Below are positions 17,292-27,025 of a stretch of DNA of 64,000 nt, in pieces. The translations under genes and the position numbers were made by a program. The stretch's first letter is position 1; each line of letters starts with the position of its first letter. Source of the stretch: JBBSEX01 sp038239345 (GTDB lineage: Bacteria; Acidobacteriota; Terriglobia; Bryobacterales; Bryobacteraceae); the NCBI GenBank assembly GCA_038239345.1, contig JBBSEX010000006.1, forward strand, positions 1-64,000, written 5' to 3'. Under the pieces are notes generated by a model. The model worked only from the letters and a program-made list of their open reading frames with translations, was not told where the DNA came from and ran no database searches.

Positions 17292-19253
17292 TCAGAGATT
17301 CGCTACTCCGCAGCCAACGAAGTATTCGTAGAGATCGTCATACCAGCGAGGGTTACGAGTAGGGTCATCAACATCGCCATTAGGGACGAAGATGACGACA
17401 CCCTGCCGTGCTCTTGTAAGCAGCACACGATGTGCATTTAATGTGTACTTGCGCCGATCAACATCGTTGACTGCTTGCCAGCGAGTGCCACGGAATGCAA
17501 CAGGTTCGAGCGCCTTCGTCTCGGTGATTCGGAGATTGGCGTCAATGCAAACACACACCCAATCTAGTTCCAAGCCCTGAACGTCGAATTCCGTGGCGAT
17601 GTCTTCGAGGTAGTCAGAGGAGCGAATGTCTGATCGATCAGCAAGGAACCAATCTACCGGATCGATTTTAGCTTTGACGAAGACGCCTTCGGGCTTCAAT
17701 CGGATGGCGTTGGAGAAGGCAAGTAATCCGGCACGCTCTGTCCCACGGCGATGTTGGCGGAGCCAGTCACGAGCATTTCCCAGGTCTCGTGTAATTTTGA
17801 AGTCGAATCGATCCAGCTGCTTAGAAAGTGCCAGCGCCTCCTTTGGTTTCCCGTCGATAATGGCAGAAGCAAATGAAGACACCTTCTCTGATCGAAACGA
17901 GCGGATAGTAGTCGAGAGATGCAATCGACTCTCCGTCATTAAAGCCCTTGGAAGATCAGAAACCCCGAACGCTTCTGGCTCCGCCACAATGCGATCAGAC
18001 AAGTGGACCTGCCATGTTGGGAAATGCTTGGTTAAGGCGGTCAACCACTCACTCAGTCCAGCTTCCCCGGTATTGATCTCTTGACCATTACCGACGAGGC
18101 AGATAACAGTACACCAGTCCTTGTGTCGGTCCATCACGGAGAGCAGAAATTCCGGCTCAGACGCATCGAAGTCTAGATTGTTACGCTCCTTTCTCATGAA
18201 CTGAGTAGTCTTGTGTCTGTTCCACGCTCTTTGCGCTTCATCGAATAAAACTACTTTCTCGATCGGTGGTAAATCGGATACGACATTCGCATCCCTGAAA
18301 TGATGGATGTTCTGAATGAACTGCTCCACGCTACGAGATCCCGCTGTCCTCGATATTAGTTCTGCTCCTCGCGCCTTCGCTTGATCCTTCTGATCACGAG
18401 CAAGAGCCGCTCTCAGCACCTTCACCAACGGCCCATTGCCAGAGAGAAAGACAGCGTATTCGTCCGCCGCCATCTTTGTCCTAAGATTGGCAATGTTCAA
18501 TCCGGCGAGGGTTTTGCCGGAACCAGGGATCCCGGTAATAAAACAGATCGCCTTCTGTCCATTACGCTTGGACGCATCGATTACTGAAGATACGTATGCG
18601 GCGGTCTCCGATAAGTTTTCGGCACCAGCCTCATTTCGGGTGATATTGTCCACTCGATGATTTCGATAGAGTGCTTGGGCGGCTTCTACGATGGTGGGTG
18701 TAGGCTTATATCGACCATCAACCCACGCAAGGGGATCGATCGGATCACCACCGAAGGCGGCTGAAGCCTTGTTGAGCAGACCGGACAGGTCAGGTCCGTT
18801 CGAGAGGATCGGCTCACAAACCCTGTCCTCTGACATCTCAAGCCGTGACGCCTGCGGTTCAGCGTTGGTCGCTATTAGTATCGGCAAAATGGGCAGCGTA
18901 TGGCTCGGTTCGTGAAAATTCTTGAGGTCAAGAGCATATCCGACGACCTGGTCAATATCGGCTGGATAAAAGTGTTGAGAACCCACTTTGTACTCTAGGA
19001 CGAAAACACAACCACGACTCAATAAAACGGCATCGACTCGTCGGCCCATCCGGGGTATTGTGAATTCCAGGAACACATATGCGTCTCTGAGATCGGCAAT
19101 GGCAGTTTTCAAGTGTGCGATGATCGCCAGCCATGCGTTCCGCTGCTTTAGATCGACGGGGAAACGTGAGTTAGCCGTCAACGATCCGATGATGGAGTCG
19201 GAGCTATCGAAGACAAACCGCTGCTGGCTGGACTGATAATCGGCTCGTTTCAT
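17292..19253 (-). CDS. PD-(D/E)XK nuclease-like + DUF2075 helicase/ATPase, candidate defence gene
   Basis: In this 653-residue protein the N-terminal third resembles a PD-(D/E)XK nuclease: RRVDAV supplies Asp74 and FVLEYKVG supplies Glu87-x-Lys89. The rest is a DUF2075 (schlafen-group-3-like) P-loop domain, with Walker A GIPGSGKT (241-248), Walker B VVLFDEAQRAW (334-344) and late helicase-type motifs EFDVQGLELDW and HRVLLTRARQG. GAGGCTGAACA before the ATG is a good ribosome-binding site. Such single-gene nuclease-helicases are often found among mobile defence genes. Here it lies beside tRNA-Lys, is flanked by non-coding DNA, and its base composition looks less GC-rich than its neighbours. A role in phage or plasmid restriction is inference. 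Confidence 0.82.
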   Translation of the reverse strand: MKRADYQSSQQRFVFDSSDSIIGSLTANSRFPVDLKQRNAWLAIIAHLKTAIADLRDAYVFLEFTIPRMGRRVDAVLLSRGCVFVLEYKVGSQHFYPADIDQVVGYALDLKNFHEPSHTLPILPILIATNAEPQASRLEMSEDRVCEPILSNGPDLSGLLNKASAAFGGDPIDPLAWVDGRYKPTPTIVEAAQALYRNHRVDNITRNEAGAENLSETAAYVSSVIDASKRNGQKAICFITGIPGSGKTLAGLNIANLRTKMAADEYAVFLSGNGPLVKVLRAALARDQKDQAKARGAELISRTAGSRSVEQFIQNIHHFRDANVVSDLPPIEKVVLFDEAQRAWNRHKTTQFMRKERNNLDFDASEPEFLLSVMDRHKDWCTVICLVGNGQEINTGEAGLSEWLTALTKHFPTWQVHLSDRIVAEPEAFGVSDLPRALMTESRLHLSTTIRSFRSEKVSSFASAIIDGKPKEALALSKQLDRFDFKITRDLGNARDWLRQHRRGTERAGLLAFSNAIRLKPEGVFVKAKIDPVDWFLADRSDIRSSDYLEDIATEFDVQGLELDWVCVCIDANLRITETKALEPVAFRGTRWQAVNDVDRRKYTLNAHRVLLTRARQGVVIFVPNGDVDDPTRNPRWYDDLYEYFVGCGVANL

Positions 19254-19855
19254 TGTTCAGCCTCGTTCTTAAAATCCAACGCATAGGATCGCATCAAGAC
19301 GTCGTTCTGCTAATGTGTACGGTCGTCACCTTTACCATTTCCGGACGCATTCATCGACGCCGCACGATCGCCGATCCTCAAGAAACCAGCGAATCCCGGC
19401 CCGACCCGCATTTAAAATGCGCCAACCGGAGGGATTTCAGACAGAAAGCAACCGTACATGGAGGTCTTGCGGCTCCAAGAAACGCTTCGGGTTGCTGCAG
19501 CGAAATGTTCTGAAACTCTTGAGAGTGGATTCTCCGTCTTCGGAGCGCACTCCACGTCCCACTTTCCATAGTTGACGCAAGCTTGAAAATGGCGTCGAAT
19601 CGGCCTCGGCATGCCCTACAGCATGAGGCGATCATAAGAGCGCTCTGAAAGTAGAAAGGCGCCATGATTCCAAGGAAGTTAAATGGTTAGCCGGGTGAGG
19701 CTCTTGGTAATAGGTCAGATTGAAAACACGCAAGCTAAATTTCTTGTTTGCCACGATTGCTCAAGTGCCTCAAAATCCTTTTCGTAGAGAAACTATGGAG
19801 GCGAAGGCTTCAGGTGAGGCCCGCTTCCTTTTGTATTGATTGCTAAACGCGATTT
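19254..19855. other. 602-bp region without a recognised gene
   Basis: It lies between the DUF2075 gene start and tRNA-Lys. Short open frames on both strands (for example 19378-19665 minus) show no family motif or good ribosome-binding site. I found no direct repeat of the tRNA 3' end that would mark an integrated element. It may be decayed accessory DNA. Confidence 0.55.
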
Positions 19856-19931
19856 TGGTGAGCCGGGCGGGGCTCGAACCCGCGACCACTGCATTAAAAG
19901 TGCAATGCTCTACCAACTGAGCTACCGGCTC
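19856..19931 (-). tRNA. tRNA-Lys (anticodon TTT)
   Basis: The 76-nt gene is read leftward. The acceptor stem GAGCCGG pairs with CCGGCTC, the D-arm contains AGCTCAGTTGGTAGAGC, the anticodon loop is CTTTTAA, and the T-arm is GCGGGTTCGAGCCCCGC. The discriminator A and a genome-encoded CCA are at 19859-19856. All stems pair without gaps. It decodes AAA and AAG. Confidence 0.96.
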
Positions 19932-20022
19932 TGAAGAATACGATGAAGTACGACCTAGAATAACATACGCGATTGTTGCGTTCTATCCGCTTTTACCGTA
20001 TTCGAGACTAAGTCCATCTAGT

Positions 20023-23000
20023 TTGTCTAGTTTAACGAGCCACTCATGCAACGCACGCGCACAGCCCTTTTTCTTCGCCGCCATGGGGTTCGTTGTGTGT
20101 TGCTGCCTTTCCGCTCATATCGGTACCAGTGTTTTGAACGGGCGCGTTGTCGATCCTGCAAATTCCGCGGTTCCCGACGCGCATGTTCGTGTTGTGAATA
20201 AGGCTGCGGGATCTTCGCTTGAGCTTCGCACCAATCCTGACGGGATTTATCGGGCAACGGCGATCGTCGCGGGCACTTCCCGCGTGGAAGTCTCGGCACC
20301 GGGATTCGATCTGGCCGTAAGAAAGAACATCGTCGTTGCAGTGGCACAAACTCTGGCTTCCGATTTCACTCTGCAGATCGGGCAGCAGAATCAAACTATC
20401 GAGGTAGGCGATGGCTCCCCGGCAGTGGATTCTCAATCGTCCAGTATCGGGCAGTTGATGGGGGCAACGTCACCAACGCCGTGGGCGTGACTCGACCGCA
20501 GCAACAGACCAGCCTACCGCTCGATGCGATGCAGGAATTACGCGTGATTTCTAATAATTACGCCGCTGAATATGGACACTCCACCGGCGGCATCATTGCG
20601 CTATCCACGCGTTCCGGAACAAATTAATTTCATGGCAGCGTCTTGGAATTCGCCCGCAACAATGCGCTCGATGCGCGCAGCTATTTCGCCTCGACTACGC
20701 CGCCACTGAATCTCCATCAGTTCGGTGGATCGATCGGCGGTCCGGTGATCCGGGACAAGACGCACTTCTTCGCCAGTCGGGAAGAAACGCGTGAGGTGTC
20801 CGGCAGCGCCAACGTGTACACCGTGCCGACGCTTGCTCAACGTGATGGCGACGTCTCCGCGGGGAAGAGCCTGGTCTACGACCCCGCAACTCTAGCGAAC
20901 GGAAAGAAGCAGGCTTATCCTGGCAATATCATTCTTCGCAGCCAGTTGGATCCGGTGGCCGTGGCGGCGCTCGCCTTTATCCCGCTACCGAATCGCGCGC
21001 CGCGTTCCGGCAGTTCGAACAACTTCGGCGCTAATCGTCATTCGATTTTGCGCCGCGACATTCTGGTGGGCAAGCTGGACCATAGCCTGACCAGTAAAGA
21101 TCACTAACGGCCCGCTATTACATCAACGATTATCACCAGGAAGACGACGGCGCGTACGGCATCCGGGTTTCCGATCCGAACGCTGGAACCACCGACGGAC
21201 TGGTGCAAAGTTTCCTGGCCAGCTATCTACATACCTTCACGCCGACACTGTTGAACAATCTTTCGTTCAGCTACGATCGGCACAGCTATGTGCAGCGAAG
21301 GTTCGGTAGCGGAGAACGCTTGGCGCAAGGATTAGGCCTCACCAATGTCAGCGCCGCGGCATTTCCCACGTTCAACATCAATGGTTACGCCTTGCTTGGC
21401 GCGCAGGGCACTACGAACGCGGCGGTGGCGCGCATTCAAACGCCGATCACCGATGTGCAGTTTCTGGATTCCATTTCGAAGTATGCGGGCAAGCATGCGA
21501 TCAAGTCTGGATCGAATACCGCCGCGGGTCAAACCGCGAAACCGATGACATCGCATCGTCGGGAGTCACGGGGTTCACGCGCCAGATCACAGATCACCCG
21601 GGCGTGTCGAATACAGGAGACGCGTTCGCCAGCTTCCTGATCGGGCGCGCCAACCAGGCTTCGCTGCAAAATCTGGACACGATCCCGTCGCACGCATCAT
21701 ACTGGGCGGCCTACATCCAGGACGACTATCGCATCACCAGCCGGCTGACGATCAATGCCGGCCTCCGCTGGGAAGTGGAAGAACCGCGCTTTGTCGATGG
21801 GAACCATATGAATGCCTTTGATCCGGCGGCGATCAATCCAGTATCTGGGACGCCGGGGGTGACGTTCGCTGGACGAAACGGCGTTTCGAGTACCGCGTTC
21901 GATCCTAACTATCGCAATTTTGGCCCACGATTCGGGTTCGCTTACAGCGCGCCGTTCGCGAAGAATCTGGTGATCCGCGGGGGAGCCGGAATCTTCTATG
22001 GTCCCATGGTGAGCACTAGCGTTGGACCCGCCGCACCACTGGGCTTCTCCGACAATTTGACCCTGGTGGCTTCCAACGCCGATACGGCATCGGCTTGGAC
22101 GCTGCGCAATGGATTCCCTGTATACACGCGTCCATCGATCGACACTCCGGGCTTTGGCGCGGTGCCTTTCGGGGCTAAACCAAACACGGCGGTGACGTAC
22201 TTCGATAGAAACCGGCCGACCCCGGTCTGGTATCAATACAACCTCGACGTTCAGGATGAAGTGGCGAAGAATGTAGTGCTGGAGGTTGGCTACATCGCCA
22301 ATATCAGTCATCATTTTCCCGCTCCGGATCTGCCAATAGATCAAGTCCCGACGGCATTGCTAGGCACCAATAGCAATTCGCAATTGCTGCGCCCCTTCCC
22401 GCAATTTAGCAATGTCTCGCAGATCAATCCTACGATTGGAAATTCCACATAATCATGCCGGCTTCGTGAAATTGGAACGGCGCTTCAGTCACGGGTTCTC
22501 GCTTCTGGCGCACTACACCTTTTCGAAGTTTCTAGACGATGTCGCGGCGGCCACGGAGTTCGGCGATCCGGGCAGCTATTTGAACCTATATAACCGCGGC
22601 TTGGATAAAGGGCGCAGCGGCAGTGACCTTCCCCAACGCGCCGTGATCACCGGCATCTACTCGCTGCCGCAGCTAACGGGCAATCGCGCGTTGCATACCG
22701 TGGCTAGCGGATGGCAGATCGGGGTGTTGGCGAATTTGCAGTCTGGCCAGGTGTTCACGGTCTATGACTCGGTGAATAACTCTAATGCCTTCCCGTCGGG
22801 TACGACGCGGCCGAATCTGATTGGCGATCCCCCGCGGCAGGCGCGCAGACCTTGCAGCGCTGGTTCAACAGCGGAGCATTTCAGATCGCGGATGTCTATA
22901 CTTTCGGCAATTCGCCGCGCTCGGTTCTACGCGTAGCGGCCTGGAAAACCGTCGACATGACGCTTTCTAAAACCTTCAAGGTAACAGAGCGCTGGGGAAC

Positions 23001-23145
23001 GGAACTGCGCGGTGAATTTTTCAATGTGCTGAATCACGCCAACTTCGACATTCCTGGACATACGCTGGGAAACCCCGATTTTGGCGTAATTTCCGCAGCA
23101 GAAGCGGGCAGGACGGTCCAGGTCGCGATGCGGGTAACGTTTCGA
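20023..23145 (+). pseudogene. decayed TonB-dependent receptor (Oar/CarboxypepD_reg type)
   Basis: Six successive plus-strand fragments together spell one acidobacterial TonB-dependent receptor. They comprise a leader, a carboxypeptidase-regulatory-like domain (GTSVLNGRVVDPANSAVPDA), part of the plug (DAMQELRVISNNYAAEYGHS) and a long beta-barrel ending in GRTVQVAMRVTF. The visible lesions are: an internal deletion with frame change near 20456, removing the start of the plug; a nonsense TAA at 20625, where relatives have Gln in TNQFHGS; one-base deletions near 21104, 21510 and 22830; a one-base insertion near 22450; and loss of the stop at 23143 (CGA after the terminal Phe). The 5' end may hold a further frameshift, because an ATG at 20046 starts a signal-peptide-like frame that moves out of register in a T-run. 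The gene cannot make a functional receptor. Confidence 0.9.
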
Positions 23146-23184
23146 TCTTTTTTCCGGTGGAATCCCGCCTGGCGAAGACAGGTA

Positions 23185-24279
23185 TCAGCTTTGCATCTCT
23201 TCCCAAGTGACGACGCGTTTTTCGTAAATCGATTTGCGCCCCATCATCGCCACCAGTGTGGAGCGGCGCGCGGATTCCACATCGTTTAACGGCTTCTTGT
23301 GGCCGCGAGCGTTATCGATGAACGAAGCCAGCGAAAGATACGTCGAGTCCTGTCCGGCGTCGGGAACGTCGAGCTTCACCTCGCCTTTCTGCTCACGATG
23401 TACCCAGGTAGCGGTGGATAATTCGATCGCACCTTCGGCGCCCCAAACGCGTTCGTGGATCCCGGAAAAACCCGGAGGGTCGAAATAAATGTGGCTAAAT
23501 GAAAGCCGAATGTCGCCGGGAAATTCGTAGATGACGGTGTAGTTGTCCATCGTCGTGCGGCCCGGTGGAACGTCCTTGAAGAGGTTGATTCCGCCGCTGC
23601 CAAAGGCCCGCAATGGTGGTTTGTCGACGGCCCAAGTCATCAGATCGATGATGTGGCAGGCCTGCTCCACGATGTTGTCGCCGGAACGGGCACGATCGAA
23701 ATACCATGGCGTATCGCGCGGAAGGTCGCCGGTATTGCGATAGCCTTGCATAAACAGAATGGGCCCTAAACCACCTTTGTGGATGAACTCCATCGCCGCG
23801 CGGCGGGCAGGATCGAAGCGCAGTTGGAAGCCTACCTGGAAGATTCCCTTGGCAGCCTTGGCGGCGTTTTGGATCATCACCGTCTCTTGCGGATTCAGCG
23901 CCAAAGGCTTCTCGCAATATACGTTCTTGCCCACTTCCAGCGTGGCGATGGCGATGTTTTTGTGGGTGTCGACAGGCGTTGCGATAATCACCGCATCGAT
24001 GTCCTTACGCTCATCCAGCATCTTCCGAAAGTCGGAATAAGTGGCTGCCGATCCGCCGGCATCGGAGACTTGCTTGGCTCCCGCGGCTGCACGATCGGCG
24101 TCCAGATCTGAGATCGCGACCACGGTAATTCCCGGTATTTTGAGTGTGTGCTTCAGCAGGAACGAACCGCGATTTCCGACACCGATAATCGCCACGCGAA
24201 TGGTATCGTTCGGCGACTGCGCGGATAGGAGCGCGGGCATCGCAATGGCGGTACCGAGCAGACTACGGCGAGTGAGCAT
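23185..24279 (-). CDS. Tat-exported Gfo/Idh/MocA family oxidoreductase
   Basis: In this 364-residue protein LTRRSLLG within the first ten residues, followed by a hydrophobic stretch ending PALLSA, is a twin-arginine signal. The Rossmann fold begins VAIIGVGNRGSF, and EKPLALNPQE is the Gfo/Idh/MocA signature with the catalytic-region Lys. Such Tat-exported members are common in Acidobacteria and Planctomycetes and oxidise or rearrange sugars and polyols; the substrate is unknown. The ATG at 24279 is chosen over one at 24297 because it starts the Tat signal directly. The tail of the neighbouring receptor relic reads antisense into its 3' end. It is divergent from tRNA-Glu. Confidence 0.88.
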   Translation of the reverse strand: MLTRRSLLGTAIAMPALLSAQSPNDTIRVAIIGVGNRGSFLLKHTLKIPGITVVAISDLDADRAAAGAKQVSDAGGSAATYSDFRKMLDERKDIDAVIIATPVDTHKNIAIATLEVGKNVYCEKPLALNPQETVMIQNAAKAAKGIFQVGFQLRFDPARRAAMEFIHKGGLGPILFMQGYRNTGDLPRDTPWYFDRARSGDNIVEQACHIIDLMTWAVDKPPLRAFGSGGINLFKDVPPGRTTMDNYTVIYEFPGDIRLSFSHIYFDPPGFSGIHERVWGAEGAIELSTATWVHREQKGEVKLDVPDAGQDSTYLSLASFIDNARGHKKPLNDVESARRSTLVAMMGRKSIYEKRVVTWEEMQS

Positions 24280-24286
24280 GGCGCGA

Positions 24287-24315
24287 TTGTATCGCACAGG
24301 CCCCTCGCGTATAAT
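24287..24315 (+). promoter_or_regulatory. promoter of tRNA-Glu
   Basis: TTGTAT (24287-24292), a 17-bp spacer and a perfect TATAAT (24310-24315) stand 11 bp before the tRNA 5' end. Spacing and position fit a strong stable-RNA promoter. Confidence 0.75.
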
Positions 24316-24326
24316 CTAAATGTTAC

Positions 24327-24401
24327 GGCGCCATCGTCTAACGGTTAGGACAGAGCCCTCTCAAGGCTTAAATACGAGTTCGATTCTCGTTGGCGCTACC
24401 A
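24327..24401 (+). tRNA. tRNA-Glu (anticodon CTC)
   Basis: The 75-nt gene includes an encoded CCA. The acceptor stem GGCGCCA pairs with TGGCGCT (one G-T pair). The anticodon stem GAGCC/GGCTT encloses the loop CTCTCAA, giving anticodon CTC, which decodes GAG. The T-arm is ACGAG-TTCGATT-CTCGT. The D-arm TCGTCTAACGGTTAGGA is typical of bacterial tRNA-Glu. Confidence 0.94.
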
Positions 24402-24418
24402 ACCCTTCCGCTCCAAAA

Positions 24419-26437
24419 CTACTGAATCTGAATCTTTACCGGATTTGTTTTTACTCCCTCCGCATTCAGGATTACGTTGACCACCCCGGCACCTCGCAGG
24501 CTGGCTGGGAGCAGAATATTGATCTGATCTTCTCCGAGAAATGTGCCCTGCGGGCCGGCATAGGATACCGGGACAATGGTCGATCCTATCGTAGCGGTGA
24601 CAGCGGTGCTCTGGTTGTGTATTCCCGTCCCGTAGAGAATTAGAACGGTTTGTTGCGATCCCGAACCGAGATTGATTGGTGTTGGAATCAGGCTTCCATC
24701 GGCTGCGGTCTGCACCAGACTGGACGCGGTTTGAACGCCGTTGTCGACGGTGATTAGATTACCCACCGCCAGGCCGCTGGCGCCGTAGATGCCTGGAGCG
24801 ACGGCGACAATTTGCTGCTTCACGATTATCGGCGCCGCATTGCCAACAATGGTTATGGTTGCTTGTCCAACCGCTGTGGCGTCGGGAATTGCATAATTGA
24901 TTTGCGTCGGCGAAACATAGAAGAGCGGCGCCTGCCGTACCGCTCCAGTGGCATCCTGCACGTTGACACTAACGCCGCCAAGCGAGAGGGGAACGGGCAA
25001 TCCGCTGAGACTGGCGGTGGTGGGGGAAAGCGCCGTTCCGAACGCGGTAACAATAGAACCGGCCGCCAGAGGCCCGCTCTGGAAGCTGGCGGAGTTGACA
25101 TTGCTAAACGTCGGCGGAATTGGCGCTGTTGGATTCACGCTCAGCAGGGTTACCAAATTTCCCGCTGGAAGCGCGGCATAAAAGGAAAACAGCGTAGGCT
25201 CATCGGGCACGTTGACCAGGTTGTTGGCAAACACCGCGGAACCGGAGTCGGCGGTAAGAATCACATCCGCGCGTCCATCGCGATTGAAATCCGCGCAAGC
25301 GAGTGGAATCGTGGAAACACTGATTGCCGAGGGAACCGGCACCGCAGTTTGAAAAGTGCCATCGCCGTTTCCATAACGGATGTCGAGGAGGCCTGCGGCG
25401 TTGCCTGAGCTTCCAGATCCGGCCTGCCCTTCAATCATATCGAGATTCCCCGAACCGCGCAGGTCAGCCAGACAGAAACCCTGGGTGAGAATGCCATTGT
25501 TAGTCGTTGAGATAAAACCCTGCCGGAACGTGCCATCGCCTGCGCCTAAATAGACGACAACCTCGTTTGCCCCGAAGTTATTGAACGCCGGACTGTCACC
25601 GATAAGGTCAAGCTTACCGTCATGGTTGATGTCGGCCACGGCCAGGTAAATTGTCTGCGACGGCCAAGTATACGATTTCCCCCGAAAGCTTCCTTGTCCA
25701 TCGCCAAGGCCGATCCATAGACTATTCGGCCCCGGTTGTTCCGGGTCGCCACCGGCCAGTAAGACAAGCGCCGCAAGGTCTGGCTTACCGTCGCCATTGA
25801 AGTCGCCCGTCACGAGAGCGATCGCCGACCCGCCGCCCACGCTAAACGGATTGGCTGTCTGAAAGGTGCCGTCGCCGCGCCCTAGCAGCAAGTACGAATC
25901 CAGGTTGAAAAACGGAGATGTGGGGGAGGTCAAGGTAATTGCAACGTCGGGGACTCCATCGCCGTTGAAATCCGCCACGGCCAGACCGGTGAAGGATAGA
26001 ACGAGTAGATTTCCGGCTCCGATAGCTAACGGCAGTTGCGTTACAAGGGCATTGCCAAAAGTTCCATCGCCGCGGCCGGGGAGCACGAATAAGCGCTGAT
26101 CAAGTAAACAGGACACCAATAAATCGGCCTTGCGATCTTTGTTGAAATCCGCCGCGGCAAGTGCGGTGACGGCGCATCCCGTAGCAATGCTGAAAGTGCG
26201 CGGGGCGTTGAACGAGCCGTCGCCTTTATTCAGATAAACAGAGACGGACGACGCGCCCCCATTGCCGACGGCGAGGTCGAGATTGCCATCGCCATTAAAA
26301 TCCGCCGAAACAAGGGCCACGGGGGCGGCCACCGTGGGCATCGAATTTGGGGTAACAAACGGCGAAGATTGCGAGTACGCGATTACGGAATTAAAAGTCA
26401 AAAGGGAAAACAGAGCGAACCTCTGGACAGAAGTCAT
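24419..26437 (-). CDS. secreted FG-GAP/VCBS beta-propeller with Solibacter C-terminal domain
   Basis: The 672-residue protein has a signal peptide (about residues 1-22) followed by about seven FG-GAP/VCBS repeats (DFNGDGNLDLAVG, DFNGDGVPDVAI, DFNGDGKPDLAAL and similar), each with a calcium-binding Asp loop. These form an integrin-like beta-propeller to about residue 430. The rest matches the TIGR03437 domain nearly confined to Solibacter-type Acidobacteria (PTFSNVNSASFQSGPLAAGS, then APLFYVSPTQINYAIP). An extracellular adhesion or scaffold role is likely. It converges with tRNA-Glu, 17 bp away. Confidence 0.88.
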   Translation of the reverse strand: MTSVQRFALFSLLTFNSVIAYSQSSPFVTPNSMPTVAAPVALVSADFNGDGNLDLAVGNGGASSVSVYLNKGDGSFNAPRTFSIATGCAVTALAAADFNKDRKADLLVSCLLDQRLFVLPGRGDGTFGNALVTQLPLAIGAGNLLVLSFTGLAVADFNGDGVPDVAITLTSPTSPFFNLDSYLLLGRGDGTFQTANPFSVGGGSAIALVTGDFNGDGKPDLAALVLLAGGDPEQPGPNSLWIGLGDGQGSFRGKSYTWPSQTIYLAVADINHDGKLDLIGDSPAFNNFGANEVVVYLGAGDGTFRQGFISTTNNGILTQGFCLADLRGSGNLDMIEGQAGSGSSGNAAGLLDIRYGNGDGTFQTAVPVPSAISVSTIPLACADFNRDGRADVILTADSGSAVFANNLVNVPDEPTLFSFYAALPAGNLVTLLSVNPTAPIPPTFSNVNSASFQSGPLAAGSIVTAFGTALSPTTASLSGLPVPLSLGGVSVNVQDATGAVRQAPLFYVSPTQINYAIPDATAVGQATITIVGNAAPIIVKQQIVAVAPGIYGASGLAVGNLITVDNGVQTASSLVQTAADGSLIPTPINLGSGSQQTVLILYGTGIHNQSTAVTATIGSTIVPVSYAGPQGTFLGEDQINILLPASLRGAGVVNVILNAEGVKTNPVKIQIQ

Positions 26438-26625
26438 AAAAAATGAATCTCCAATGTGTGCCGATAATATCAGTTGGTAAGCCAGGAATCGACTATCGGA
26501 AGAGATTAATTTCGCGACTAGGTAAGCTAGCGGGCCGTAACCAAACCGTCACAAAAAACAGTATTAAGGGGGCTGAGATTGGCCCTGTTCTTGCATTTTC
26601 AAATGGGCAGGAAGGGGAGACTCGA

Positions 26626-27006
26626 ATGGTTGCTAAACCGGCTCTTACTCGAAAAACTGCCGCGCGATTGATGCGCAAACATTTCGCCCCGCGGTGGAAT
26701 CGCGATGAGGTGATCGACGCGATCGTGATGTGCTCACGCGATGAAGCCCATGCCGAGAAAATTCTTCGCTTATCGGGAAAGCTCGGGCGTGTGCCGACGG
26801 AAGAGGATATTCGACACTTCGCTTTTACGAAGGAGCCCTTCGTTTCGCCCGACCCACATTGCCCACAGTGTGGAGGATCGGGTTTTATTACGCGCCAGGT
26901 GAGGGGCCATGACGGGGCGGAGATGTGTAGCTGCCTGCTTGGGGGGCGCAAGGGCCTTTTCACGGCCGGCTTCATGGCGAATAGCGGAGGAAGGCGCGTT
27001 GGTTAA
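26626..27006 (+). CDS. small hypothetical protein with Cys-rich zinc motif
   Basis: The 126-residue, basic, cytoplasmic protein has a C-terminal cysteine cluster, CPQCGGSGF and then MCSCL, resembling one half of a DnaJ-type zinc knuckle. The N-terminal half is helical and rich in Arg/Lys (MVAKPALTRKTAARLMRKH). The ATG at 26626 is chosen because GGAAGGGGAG lies just before it; the frame is open upstream to 26443 but without features. I do not recognise the family. Nucleic-acid binding through the zinc site would be a guess. Confidence 0.6.
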   Translation: MVAKPALTRKTAARLMRKHFAPRWNRDEVIDAIVMCSRDEAHAEKILRLSGKLGRVPTEEDIRHFAFTKEPFVSPDPHCPQCGGSGFITRQVRGHDGAEMCSCLLGGRKGLFTAGFMANSGGRRVG

Positions 27007-27025
27007 ATCCACGTTTTATGGGGAA

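Noticed and set aside
19378..19665. 95-residue minus-strand open frame in the gap before tRNA-Lys
   Set aside because: No recognisable motif, no ribosome-binding site and mixed composition; left as non-coding.
24812..25408. 198-residue plus-strand open frame inside the FG-GAP gene
   Set aside because: It is antisense to a repetitive secreted protein gene and its Arg/Gly-rich composition reflects the GC-rich repeats.
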